A DNA stretch of 64,000 nt, taken from Streptomyces sp. NRRL F-2580 (GTDB taxonomy: Bacteria > Actinomycetota > Actinomycetes > Streptomycetales > Streptomycetaceae). Numbering within the stretch: position 1 is the stretch's first letter; every line of letters begins with the position of its first letter. The stretch covers positions 159,223 to 223,222 of the forward strand of contig NZ_JOIR01000017.1 in NCBI RefSeq assembly GCF_000720115.1, written 5' to 3'. The translations under genes and the position numbers were made by a program. The notes below the pieces were generated by a model, which worked only from the letters and a program-made list of their open reading frames with translations, was not told where the DNA came from and searched no databases. Of this stretch, positions 52,741 through 60,926 are shown one piece after another.

Positions 52741-53640
52741 CTAGTAGGACGAGCCGCCCGAGCCCAGCGACCCCGTCGGGTGCCAGACCGTCTTGGTCTC
52801 CAGGAACGCCGTCATGCGCGACGTGCCCGGGTCGGCGCTCCAGTCGTCCACAGGCTGTGGACGCAGGACGCGCTTGAGGTTGTCGGCCGCCGCGATCTCC
52901 AGCTCCTTGGCCAGCGCCGCGTCGGCTCCGGCCAGGTCGATCGCGTTGACGTCCTGGTGGGACGCCAGGTGCGGGCCCATCTCGGCGGCCTTGCCGGACA
53001 GGATGTTGACCACGCCGCCGGGCAGGTCGGAGGTGGCGAGCACCTCGCCCAGGGAGAGGGCCGGCAGCGGGGACTTCTCGGAGGTGATCACGACCGCCGT
53101 GTTGCCGGTCGCGATGACCGGGGCGATCACCGAAACCAGGCCCAGGAAGGACGAGTCCTGGGGGGCGATCACGGTCACGACACCGGTCGGTTCCGGGGTG
53201 GAGAGGTTGAAGAACGGACCCGCGACCGGGTTGGCCCCGCCCACGATCTGGCCGATCTTGTCGGTCCAGCCCGCGTACCAGACCCAGCGGTCGATGGCGG
53301 CGTCCACGACGGCGCCGGCCTTCGACTTGGACAGGCCCTCGGCCTCGCCGACCTCGCGGACGAACTGGTCGCGGCGGCCCTCCAGCATCTCGGCGATGCG
53401 GTAGAGGATCTGGCCGCGGTTGTACGCGGTCGCGCCCGACCAGCCGCCGAAGGCCTTGCGGGCCGCGACGACCGCGTCACGGGCGTCCTTGCGGGAGGAC
53501 AGCGGCGCGTTGGCCACCCAGTTGCCCTTCGAGTCGCTCACCTCGTACACCCGGCCGCTCTCGGAGCGGGGGAACTTGCCCCCGACGTACAGCTTGTAGG
53601 TCTTGAAGACGCTCAGACGCGCCGACGACGACTCAGACAT
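52741..53640 (-). CDS. Aldehyde dehydrogenase-like protein lacking the catalytic domain
   Basis: 299 residues, about 180 short of the family. The N-terminal NAD-binding half is clear (KLYVGGKFPRSESGRVYEV, RKAFGGWSGATAYNRGQILY, VIAPQDSSFLGLVSVIAP). The expected central catalytic domain with the GQxC cysteine and its glutamate is absent; the chain passes into a short linker and ends with FLETKTVWHPTG, the oligomerisation tail motif of full-length enzymes. The preceding gene is a full catalytic enzyme that lacks this tail. Together they look like a split version of the two-domain ALDH16 enzymes. It overlaps that gene by 8 bp. Confidence 0.88.
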   Translation of the reverse strand: MSESSSARLSVFKTYKLYVGGKFPRSESGRVYEVSDSKGNWVANAPLSSRKDARDAVVAARKAFGGWSGATAYNRGQILYRIAEMLEGRRDQFVREVGEAEGLSKSKAGAVVDAAIDRWVWYAGWTDKIGQIVGGANPVAGPFFNLSTPEPTGVVTVIAPQDSSFLGLVSVIAPVIATGNTAVVITSEKSPLPALSLGEVLATSDLPGGVVNILSGKAAEMGPHLASHQDVNAIDLAGADAALAKELEIAAADNLKRVLRPQPVDDWSADPGTSRMTAFLETKTVWHPTGSLGSGGSSY

Positions 53641-55069
53641 CGAGGTAGCCCTCCAGGCCGTGGCGGCCGCCCTCGCGGCCGAAGCCCGACTCCTTGTAGC
53701 CGCCGAAGGGCGAGGTCGGGTCGAACTTGTTGAACGTGTTGGCCCAGACGACGCCCGCGCGGAGCTTGTTCGCGACCGCTAGGATGCGGCTGCCCTTCTC
53801 CGTCCAGATGCCGGCGGAGAGGCCGTACTGGCTGTTGTTGGCCTTCGCGACGGCCTCGTCGGGCGTGCGGAAGGTCAGCACGGACAGCACCGGGCCGAAG
53901 ATCTCGTCGCGGGCGACGGTGTGCGCCTGGGTGACGTTCGTGAAGAGCGTCGGGGCGAACCAGTAGCCGGCGGACGGCAGCTCGCACGCCGGGGACCAGC
54001 GCTCGGCGCCCTCGGCCTCGCCGGTCTCCGCGAGCGCGGTGATCCGGGCGAGCTGCTCGGCGGAGTTGATCGCGCCGATGTCGGTGTTCTTGTCGAGCGG
54101 GTCGCCCAGGCGCAGCGTGGACAGGCGGCGCTTGAGCGAGTCCAGCAGCTCGTCGTGGATCGACTCCTGGACCAGCAGGCGGGAGCCCGCGCAGCAGACC
54201 TGGCCCTGGTTGAAGAAGATGCCGTTGACGATGCCCTCGACGGCCTGGTCGATGGGGGCGTCGTCGAAGACGATGTTGGCGCCCTTGCCGCCCAGCTCCA
54301 GGGTGACCTTCTTGTCGGTGCCGGCGACGTGGCGGGCGATCTTCTTGCCCACGGCGGTCGAGCCGGTGAAGGCGACCTTGTTGACGTCGGGGTGCTCGAC
54401 GAGGGCCGCGCCCGCGTCGCCGTACCCGGTGAGGATGTTCACGACGCCCTTGGGCAGGCCCGCCTGGCGGCAGATGTCCGCGAAGAACAGCGCCGAGAGG
54501 GGGGTCGTCTCCGCCGGCTTCAGCACGACCGTGTTGCCGGTGGCGAGCGCCGGGGCGATCTTCCACGCGAGCATCAGGAGCGGGAAGTTCCAGGGGATGA
54601 CCTGACCGGCCACGCCCAGCGGGCGCGGGTTGGCCCCGTAGCCCGCGTGGTCGAGCTTGTCGGCCCAGCCCGCGTAGTAGAAGAAGTGCGCGGCGACGAG
54701 CGGGAGGTCCGCGTCGCGGGTCTCCTTGATCGGCTTGCCGTTGTCCAGGGTCTCCAGGACGGCGAGCTCGCGGCTGCGCTCCTGGATGATCCGGGCGATG
54801 CGGAAGAGGTACTTGGCGCGCTCGGAGCCGGGCAGCGCGGACCACTTCTCGAAGGCCTTGCGGGCGGCCTTCACGGCGCGGTCCACGTCGGCGGCGCCGG
54901 CCTGGGCGACCTCGGCGAGGACCTCCTCGGACGACGGCGAGACGGTCTTGAAGACCCTGCCGTCGGCGGCGTCGGTGAACTCGCCGTCGATGAAGAGACC
55001 GTAGGAGGGGGCGATGTCGACGACCGAGCGGGACTCGGGAGCCGGTGCGTACTCGAATGCAGATGCCAT
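53633..55069 (-). CDS. Aldehyde dehydrogenase, catalytic subunit
   Basis: 478 residues. NAD site VIPWNFPLLMLAWKIAPALA near 156-175 and FTGSTAVGKKIA near 231-242, general-base Glu in LELGGKGANIVF near 254-265 and catalytic Cys in FFNQGQVCCAGSR near 283-295, then EIFGPVLSV near 389-397. The protein ends at GGRHGLEGYLDV without the usual tail, which the next gene supplies. It begins 5 bp after deoC, so the likely substrate is acetaldehyde released by that aldolase, giving acetate; this comes from context. Confidence 0.93.
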   Translation of the reverse strand: MASAFEYAPAPESRSVVDIAPSYGLFIDGEFTDAADGRVFKTVSPSSEEVLAEVAQAGAADVDRAVKAARKAFEKWSALPGSERAKYLFRIARIIQERSRELAVLETLDNGKPIKETRDADLPLVAAHFFYYAGWADKLDHAGYGANPRPLGVAGQVIPWNFPLLMLAWKIAPALATGNTVVLKPAETTPLSALFFADICRQAGLPKGVVNILTGYGDAGAALVEHPDVNKVAFTGSTAVGKKIARHVAGTDKKVTLELGGKGANIVFDDAPIDQAVEGIVNGIFFNQGQVCCAGSRLLVQESIHDELLDSLKRRLSTLRLGDPLDKNTDIGAINSAEQLARITALAETGEAEGAERWSPACELPSAGYWFAPTLFTNVTQAHTVARDEIFGPVLSVLTFRTPDEAVAKANNSQYGLSAGIWTEKGSRILAVANKLRAGVVWANTFNKFDPTSPFGGYKESGFGREGGRHGLEGYLDV

Positions 55070-55074
55070 GGTGA

Positions 55075-56037
55075 TCAGTCCACCGTCACGTAGTCGGGAC
55101 CGGAGTAACGGCCGGTGCTCAGCTTCTGGCGCTGCATCAACAGGTCGTTGAGCAGGCTGGAGGCGCCGAAGCGGAACCAGTGGTTGCTCAGCCAGTCCTC
55201 GCCCACGGTCTCATTGACCAGGACCAGGAACTTGATCGCGTCCTTGGTGGTGCGGATGCCGCCGGCCGGCTTCACGCCGATCTGGATTCCAGTCTGCTCC
55301 CGGAAGTCGCGGACGGCTTCGAGCATGAGCAGGGTGTTCGCGGGGGTGGCGTTGACGCCCACCTTGCCCGTCGACGTCTTGATGAAGTCGGCGCCCGCGA
55401 GCATGCCGATCCAGGAGGCGCGGCGGATGTTGTCGTAGGTCGACAGCTCGCCGGTCTCGAAGATGACCTTGAGGCGGGCCGCGGTGCCGTCGGGACGGAC
55501 GCAGGCCTCCTTGATGGCCTTGATCAGCTCGTACGTCTCCAGGTAGCGACCGGCGAGGAAGGCGCCACGGTCGATGACCATGTCGATCTCGTCGGCGCCG
55601 GCGGCGACGGCGTCACGGGTGTCCGCGAGCTTGACGGGCAGCGCGGCGCGGCCGGCCGGGAAGGCGGTGGCGACGGAGGCGACCTTGACGTCGGCGCCGT
55701 TCAGCGCGGCCTTGGCGGTGGCCACCATGTCGGGGTAGACGCAGACCGCGGCGGTCATGGGCGTCGTACGGTCGGTCGGATCGGGGTTGACGGCCTTGGC
55801 GGAGAGCGCCCGGACCTTGCCCGGGGTGTCCGCGCCTTCGAGCGTCGTCAGGTCGATCATCGAGATGGCCAGGTCGATGGCGTACGCCTTGGCCGTCGTC
55901 TTGATCGAACGGGTGCCGAGGGAGGCCGCGCGGGCCTCCAGGCCGACAGTGTCGACGCCGGGCAGCCCGTGCAGGAAGCGGCGCAGCGCACTGTCGGACG
56001 TCGTCACGTCAGCGAATGCGGTGAGGGTGGTGGGCAT
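55075..56037 (-). CDS. deoC: Deoxyribose-phosphate aldolase
   Basis: Cleaves 2-deoxy-D-ribose-5-phosphate to glyceraldehyde-3-phosphate and acetaldehyde. The 320 residues show VCVYPDMVATAKAAL near 90-104, DEIDMVIDRGAFLAG near 150-164 and the Schiff-base Lys in DFIKTSTGKVG near 218-228. KPAGGIRTTKDA near 256-267 holds the second active-site Lys. First gene of a three-gene operon with two aldehyde dehydrogenase genes. The ATG at 56037 gives the family N-terminus; GTG codons two and three codons upstream could serve a leaderless mRNA. Confidence 0.95.
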   Translation of the reverse strand: MPTTLTAFADVTTSDSALRRFLHGLPGVDTVGLEARAASLGTRSIKTTAKAYAIDLAISMIDLTTLEGADTPGKVRALSAKAVNPDPTDRTTPMTAAVCVYPDMVATAKAALNGADVKVASVATAFPAGRAALPVKLADTRDAVAAGADEIDMVIDRGAFLAGRYLETYELIKAIKEACVRPDGTAARLKVIFETGELSTYDNIRRASWIGMLAGADFIKTSTGKVGVNATPANTLLMLEAVRDFREQTGIQIGVKPAGGIRTTKDAIKFLVLVNETVGEDWLSNHWFRFGASSLLNDLLMQRQKLSTGRYSGPDYVTVD

Positions 56038-56056
56038 GGTCACCACATGAGCATAT

Positions 56057-56068
56057 CTACGCGCGTAG
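56057..56068. promoter_or_regulatory. Palindromic operator CTACGCGCGTAG upstream of deoC
   Basis: Identical to the sites before pnp and add. On the minus strand it is followed after one base by TATGCT (56055-56050), a -10-like hexamer about 12 bases before the ATG. A bound regulator would cover the promoter. Confidence 0.75.
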
Positions 56069-56280
56069 CGACCTGTCACCCCCGCCCTCCGATTCATTCG
56101 GAACCGAGGGCCCCGTTTGCTGTTACGCGGCCATGACAGGAGCAAGATCGTCCGCACGCACGGAGTCCATAGTTTTCTCTTCAGCAGCCCGCCACACCTG
56201 ACCCGGTGCACCAGACCGAACAGACTCAACGCGGCATGCGACTCTCCGCCACTCTCCTCACCCACGCTCCAGGAGTCGTT

Positions 56281-57246
56281 ATGCGTACCGCCCTCCGCAC
56301 CTCGATCGTCACCGTCGCCCTCGCCGGCGCGATGCTCGTCCCGACCGCCGGCGCCGCGTTCGCCGCGCCCGCCACGGCCCCGCAGTCGGCCGCGGCGTCG
56401 GACAACAGCCGCTACGAGGGCAAGCCCGTCTACATCGGGGAGGGCCTGGTCGCGGTGCTGCGCAACAAGGAGGAGGGCCCCGAGGCCTGGATCCGCGAGG
56501 TCGGCCCCGACTGGAAGCCCGGCGACACCTACCTGGTCCACGTCGTGACGAAGCTGGACCGGACCCAGCCCCACGACAAGGCCAAGAGCCTGGACCTCGA
56601 ACTCACCAAGGCCGCGAGCGCCAACCCCGTGCTCGTCGTCACCGCCGCGGACGGGAACGCCAAGTCCTACCCGCTGCCCGCCGGCGAGGCCGGCACGGAC
56701 TGCCGGGTCGGTCCGGTCGGGCAGGACATCGGCGCGGGCATGACGGCCGAGCTGTACGTCTCCGAGCTGGGCCCGAAGGTGGTCCTCCTGGAAGCCGGCG
56801 ACGGCAAGCCCTTCGACCAGCTGGACCGCACCCACCCCTCGCTGCCCGAGTCCGCGGGCATCATCGCCCGGATCGTGAACCCGAGCGGCGCCAAGCCCGT
56901 CTTCGAGTGGAAGACGCAGGGCGGCAACGACACGGTCGGCCGGGTCGCGTTCCCCGCGTTCCCCAAGGGCTGCAAGCCGAGCTACAAGTTCACCGACGAC
57001 AAGCCGGTGACGAAGCCCGCCACCCCCGCCCCCACCTCCACCCCCGCTCCGGTGAAGCCGCAGACCGCGGGCCAGACGTCTGTGGTCCCCAAGGGCCCGG
57101 TGGCCGCCGGCGCCGAGCTCCCGGTCGAGACCGTCTCGGACACCGGCGACACCGCCACCATGGTGGCCGGCGGCGCTCTGATCGCCGCCTTCGGCGCCCT
57201 GGCCGCCAGCGTGGTCCTGCGCCGCCGCCGCGCCGCCCAGGGCTGA
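56281..57246 (+). CDS. Secreted protein with C-terminal wall/membrane anchor
   Basis: 321 residues. Signal peptide 1-29 (ending AAFA), a folded mature domain (about 45-240) with two cysteines near 139 and 235, a Pro/Thr/Lys linker (KPATPAPTSTPAPVKPQT) that looks wall-spanning, then VSDTGDTATMVAGG and a final helix ending RRRRAAQG. The end has the layout of a sorting signal, although the pentapeptide is a non-standard SDTGD. The adjacent gene is a class F sortase, which makes it a likely substrate; this is inferred. The ATG at 56281 is preceded by CAGGAG. Confidence 0.82.
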   Translation: MRTALRTSIVTVALAGAMLVPTAGAAFAAPATAPQSAAASDNSRYEGKPVYIGEGLVAVLRNKEEGPEAWIREVGPDWKPGDTYLVHVVTKLDRTQPHDKAKSLDLELTKAASANPVLVVTAADGNAKSYPLPAGEAGTDCRVGPVGQDIGAGMTAELYVSELGPKVVLLEAGDGKPFDQLDRTHPSLPESAGIIARIVNPSGAKPVFEWKTQGGNDTVGRVAFPAFPKGCKPSYKFTDDKPVTKPATPAPTSTPAPVKPQTAGQTSVVPKGPVAAGAELPVETVSDTGDTATMVAGGALIAAFGALAASVVLRRRRAAQG

Positions 57247-57330
57247 CGGCCCCTCATCACCTCCCCTCCTGCCCTCCCCCGGCGGGCCACCGATCCGGTG
57301 GCCCGCCGACTGCCGTCTCCGGAGCACTCC

Positions 57331-57966
57331 ATGGCCCACCGCGCGCGCCCGCTGCTCGCCGCCGCCCTCCTCGCCGCCGCCCTGACCGGCTGCGGCACGG
57401 CCACCTCCACCGCGCCCGCGCCCGGGACGGCCGCCCCGGGCGCCGCCGCGTCCAGCGCCCCGCCCTCGATCTCGCCCACCACCGCTCCCGCGGCCCCGGT
57501 GGCGGCCGCCCCGCTGCCCGCCTCCAAGCCCGTACGCGTACGGATCCCCGCGGCCGGTGTGGACGCCTCACCGCTGCTGGGGCTGGGTCTGGCCGCCGAC
57601 GGCAGCGTGGAGGTGCCCTCCGTGGCCGACGGCGACAAGATCGGCTGGTACACGAAGGGCGTCACCCCGGGCGAGACCGGACCCGCCGTGCTGATCGGCC
57701 ACTTCGACACCGCGCGCGGCCCGGCCGTGCTGAAGGACGTCGCGCGCGTGCGCGCCGGCGAGGAGATCACGGTCTCGCGGGCGGACGGCAGCACCGCCGT
57801 CTTCCGTGTCCGCGAGCTGGAGCAGGTGGACAAGAAGGCGTTCCCGACCGCCAAGGTGTACGGGGACACCGCCCGCCCCGAGCTGCGCGTCATCACCTGC
57901 GGCGGGGAGATCACCGACGGCCACCGGCCCGACAACATCATCCTGTACGCCGATCTCGTGGGCTGA
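57331..57966 (+). CDS. Class F sortase
   Basis: 211-residue transpeptidase. The N-terminus has a lipobox-like LTGCGTA (Cys near 22) and a long Ala/Pro linker. The catalytic domain starts at RIPAAGVDASPLLGLGLAADG near 72-92, with GWYTKGVTPGETGPAVLIGHFDT near 108-130 holding the catalytic His, and VITCGGEIT near 189-197 the catalytic Cys; the Arg lies in GHRPDNIILYADL near 199-211. This is the pattern of actinobacterial class F enzymes. It follows its probable substrate by 84 bp. Confidence 0.9.
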   Translation: MAHRARPLLAAALLAAALTGCGTATSTAPAPGTAAPGAAASSAPPSISPTTAPAAPVAAAPLPASKPVRVRIPAAGVDASPLLGLGLAADGSVEVPSVADGDKIGWYTKGVTPGETGPAVLIGHFDTARGPAVLKDVARVRAGEEITVSRADGSTAVFRVRELEQVDKKAFPTAKVYGDTARPELRVITCGGEITDGHRPDNIILYADLVG

Positions 57967-57991
57967 GATGGCGTGGGGCAGAATCGACCCC

Positions 57992-58630
57992 ATGAGCAGC
58001 CAGCAGCAGCCGACCGATGAGCCGGTCTACAAGGACCGGGTCTACCGCTCCACCATGGGCGTCGTCTCGGGGGTCCTGCTGCTCGCGCTGACGGCGTGGC
58101 TCTGCGGTGACGCCGTACTGCGCGGCTCGGGGAACACCCCGTGGATCGCGCTGGCGGTGGCGCTGTGCGCCGTTCCGCTGATCGTGGCGTTCACGATCCG
58201 CCCGGCCGTCTTCGCCAACGACGACCGGATGCGCGTGCGCAACCCCTTCCGGATCATCGAGCTGCCCTGGGCGGCCGTGGACGCGGTGCGCGCCGGCTAC
58301 TCGGCGGAGGTGCTGGCCGAGGGGTCGAAGTACCAGCTGTGGTCCGTGCCCGTCTCACTGCGCGAGCGGAAGAAGGCGAACCGGCAGCGGCTGCGCTACG
58401 AGGGGCACCGGGACCGGGAGCAGCGCAGCCCGGGCGAGAAGCCCCGGATGCCCGCCGAGCCGATGCGGGCCGGCGCGGACCGGATCGTGGACGAGCTGCA
58501 GCGGATGGCCGAACGCGGCGCCGAGCGGGCCGGTGCCCAGGGCGGCGTGCGCGTGCACTGGTCGTACGAGATCATCGCGCCCGCCGTGGTCGGCGCGCTG
58601 GCGCTGATCGTCCTCATCGCCGTCCGCTGA
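57992..58630 (+). CDS. PH-like domain membrane protein
   Basis: 212 residues. Two membrane helices (about 25-43 and 51-68), then a bacterial PH-like/DUF6-type domain (NDDRMRVRNPFRIIELPWAA near 77-96) typical of small actinobacterial PH proteins, a basic linker and a C-terminal membrane helix (about 192-210). Function unknown; such proteins may sense membrane state. Independent of the sortase gene with 25 bp between, so possibly the same transcript. Confidence 0.85.
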   Translation: MSSQQQPTDEPVYKDRVYRSTMGVVSGVLLLALTAWLCGDAVLRGSGNTPWIALAVALCAVPLIVAFTIRPAVFANDDRMRVRNPFRIIELPWAAVDAVRAGYSAEVLAEGSKYQLWSVPVSLRERKKANRQRLRYEGHRDREQRSPGEKPRMPAEPMRAGADRIVDELQRMAERGAERAGAQGGVRVHWSYEIIAPAVVGALALIVLIAVR

Positions 58631-58715
58631 CCTGCCCGCAGGGGCGCCGGGTGCTCCCGGCCACACCCCCCGTCAGGGCGGAACCGGCTCTACCGGGTGG
58701 TGCGTCCTCGCAGGT

Positions 58716-59306
58716 GTGCAGCGTCTTGAGGCCGGCGGCAGCGCCGCCACCGCCACCGCGATCCATCTCCGTCTCCGACTCCTCGCCGGGGTCCTGCTCG
58801 CCGCCCATCTCCTGGTCGTCGGCTGGCTGACTCTGCGGCCGCTCGACGTGCCGTGGGCCGCGGCCGCCAATCTGACCCCCCTGGAGGGGATCCGGGCGGA
58901 CCTCGCCTACGGGCCGCTGGAGGCCGCGCGGCGGATCGGCGAGGGGCTGGCCCTGCTGGCCCCGCTCGGGGTGCTGCTGCCGCTGGTCAACGGAAGGCTC
59001 ACGCTGTCGACGCTGTCCGCGTGGTCCTCGCTGGCCCGGACCGCGGCCGCGGGCGCGCTGGTCTCGCTGAGCATCGAGATGCTCCAGACCGCCGTGCCGG
59101 GCCAGGTCGTCGACGTGGACTCGGTGCTGCTGAGCACCGTCGGCGTGCTGCTCGCGCACGTGGCCGTCGTACCGGCGCTGCGGGCGCGGCTGCGGCGTTC
59201 CCACGCCCGTTCACACACTGTTTATCAGGGGACCACCCCGAAGATTTCCAGGGTCGGGCTCGGCCCCTGGACCGACGTTCTGTCGGCGGTCCAGCGGGAG
59301 TATTGA
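58716..59306 (+). CDS. VanZ-family membrane protein
   Basis: 196 residues, GTG start. Four membrane helices with the VanZ pattern: LLAAHLLVVGWLTLRPLDVP near 28-47, LTPLEGIRADLAY near 53-65, LALLAPLGVLLPLV near 77-90, and the signature SIEMLQTAVPGQVVDVDSVLL near 118-138. VanZ homologues confer low-level teicoplanin resistance in one system and are otherwise uncharacterised. The C-terminal 40 residues are basic and variable. Confidence 0.88.
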   Translation: MQRLEAGGSAATATAIHLRLRLLAGVLLAAHLLVVGWLTLRPLDVPWAAAANLTPLEGIRADLAYGPLEAARRIGEGLALLAPLGVLLPLVNGRLTLSTLSAWSSLARTAAAGALVSLSIEMLQTAVPGQVVDVDSVLLSTVGVLLAHVAVVPALRARLRRSHARSHTVYQGTTPKISRVGLGPWTDVLSAVQREY

Positions 59307-59362
59307 GTCATCGCGAGGCCGTACCGGTCTTCAATACCGCGATCCCGACGAAGGAGAACCCC

Positions 59363-59563
59363 ATGAGCGCCCTTGTCCGCCCCCGTGACGGCCGCTGGAT
59401 CGGTGGAGTGTGCGCCGGACTGGCCAGGCGTTTCGGAATTTCCGCGAACACGATGCGCGTCATATTCGCGGTCTCGTGCCTGCTGCCCGGTCCGCAGTTC
59501 CTGGTCTACATCGCGCTGTGGGTGCTGCTGCCGAACGAGAAGTCCGCCTCCACCGCCTGGTGA
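59363..59563 (+). CDS. PspC-domain protein
   Basis: 66 residues that are a single PspC domain: LVRPRDGRWIGGVCAGLARRFG (start of the domain), ISANTMRVIFAVSCLLPGP, then the membrane helix QFLVYIALWVLLPNE. Small PspC proteins act as membrane-stress partners. GAAGGAG RBS 8 bases before the ATG, 56 bp after the VanZ-type gene in the same direction. Confidence 0.92.
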   Translation: MSALVRPRDGRWIGGVCAGLARRFGISANTMRVIFAVSCLLPGPQFLVYIALWVLLPNEKSASTAW

Positions 59564-59621
59564 CCGGCGGCCGCGACCGGCGGCCGCCGGGACCGTCGGG
59601 ACGGTCGGGAGGTCTGCCGGG

Positions 59622-60395
59622 TCAGCCGGCCTTCCGGACCTTTTCCAGCTGCTTGTCGGTCACTTCCTGCGGGACTTGGCCCTTCTTGTCGGCCCCCGCC
59701 ACGTTGAGGGCCATCAGCCGCACGACGGTGTCGCCCTCGCGTGCGACGACCAGGTGGACCGGCGCCGAGACGCCCTGACCGGACGCGGTCGTGGTCCAGC
59801 TGACGCTCTCGTCGGCGCTCGTCCGGTAGTCGACGGCCCGCACCTCGCGGTAGCTGCCGGTCTGCTTCTCGACGGTGGCGGTGAAGCCCTTGCCGCAGGC
59901 GGCCACGGCGGCCTTGAGCCGGGCGATCAGCGTCTTGGCGTCGCTCTCGGCGTAGGAGCTGACGGAGGCGGACACGGCGAGCCCGACCTGCCTCTGGGAG
60001 CCGATGCCGCGGTTGAGGGTCTGGCGCGCGGCCGGGTCCGGCTTGTCCCCCATGATGTCGGCCAGCGGCTGGCAGGCCTTGCGGTCGGCCTGCGGCTGAC
60101 CGTCCGGGGCATTGGGGTTCTTGCCCTGGGCGGAGATCTGGTAGCCGGGCAGGTCGCCCTGTTCCAGCGCGGAGCGGTCCAGCTTGGTGCCGCCGGTCTT
60201 CGGCTTGGCGGATCCCGGTGATCCCGTCGAACCGGCGGACGCCGCCGGGGCGCCGGGCGCGCCGGAGGGCTGTTCGGCGGAACCCTTGGGGTCCCGGTCC
60301 TTGTCCGTGGCGGGGGTCCCGCCGCCGCACCCCACCGCCGCGACGAGCAGGGCGGGGACCAGCGCGACCATCGTCGCTCGTGCCTTGTTGCGCAT
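59622..60395 (-). CDS. Lipoprotein of unknown function
   Basis: 257 residues: signal peptide with lipobox VAAVGC (Cys near 20), a 45-residue Gly/Ser/Pro/Lys linker, then a single domain of about 180 residues with two cysteines near 99 and 158 and the block LPGYQISAQGKNPNAPDGQ near 74-92. The end is charged (VTDKQLEKVRKAG). Actinobacteria carry families of such lipoproteins; none with a known role is matched. ATG at 60395 has GAGG nine bases upstream; an ATG at 60410 is the alternative. Confidence 0.85.
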   Translation of the reverse strand: MRNKARATMVALVPALLVAAVGCGGGTPATDKDRDPKGSAEQPSGAPGAPAASAGSTGSPGSAKPKTGGTKLDRSALEQGDLPGYQISAQGKNPNAPDGQPQADRKACQPLADIMGDKPDPAARQTLNRGIGSQRQVGLAVSASVSSYAESDAKTLIARLKAAVAACGKGFTATVEKQTGSYREVRAVDYRTSADESVSWTTTASGQGVSAPVHLVVAREGDTVVRLMALNVAGADKKGQVPQEVTDKQLEKVRKAG

Positions 60396-60523
60396 GACCA
60401 AAGACCTCATACCGCTTACGTCGGCGGGCAGTTGGTGGCGATCGTGGCACACGGCACGACGCGGCGCCCACCCGCTCGAAGGGGTGTGCGCCACGCGTGC
60501 CCGCGTGCGAATTCCGTACGGAA

Positions 60524-60787
60524 TCAGCCGCCGAGGTTGCTGGTCGGCAGACCGCCGAGCAGACCGGTCACCGGGGCGAGCGCGGAAGCCGGGTCGCTCG
60601 ACTGCTGGCCTCCCTCGGGGCTCACCTGCTGCTGGCTGGTGACGCTCTGGAGCGCGCCGGTGGCGGTGCTGGCCAGGTCGGTGAGGCCGACCGCGGGAAC
60701 GGCGGCGGAAGCGGTACCGGCGGCGACGGCGGCGAAGGCGGCACCGAGAGCGGCGACACCGAGGGTCTTGGCAGCTGACTGCTTCAT
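60524..60787 (-). CDS. Small secreted peptide
   Basis: 87 residues: signal peptide 1-28 (TLGVAALGAAFAAVAAGTASA) and a 59-residue mature chain of low complexity (VTSQQQVSPEGGQQSSDPAS, then LLGGLPTSNLGG). No cysteine or anchor. In composition it resembles the secreted protein at 52.3 kb. Own RBS (AAGGAATAC before ATG is weak). Role unknown. Confidence 0.8.
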   Translation of the reverse strand: MKQSAAKTLGVAALGAAFAAVAAGTASAAVPAVGLTDLASTATGALQSVTSQQQVSPEGGQQSSDPASALAPVTGLLGGLPTSNLGG

Positions 60788-60872
60788 GAAAGGTATTCCT
60801 TGCGACGGGGAATTGAGCGGCTCCGCAAACTAGTCACTTCAAACCCTCGCCCGCAAACATCATTAAATACGA

Positions 60873-60908
60873 GAAAGCGCCCGGGAATTGCCTCTCCCGG
60901 GCGCTTTC
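60873..60908. terminator. Terminator of add
   Basis: 14-bp perfect stem GAAAGCGCCCGGGA with its complement (60895-60908) and an 8-base loop, 18 bp after the add stop on the minus strand. Confidence 0.9.
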
Positions 60909-60926
60909 AGTACGTCAATCCGTGGC

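Noticed and set aside
52741..53640. Second aldehyde dehydrogenase as a truncated pseudogene
   Set aside because: The frame is clean, has normal codon bias, overlaps its partner by 8 bp and keeps the C-terminal tail, so it looks selected rather than decayed.
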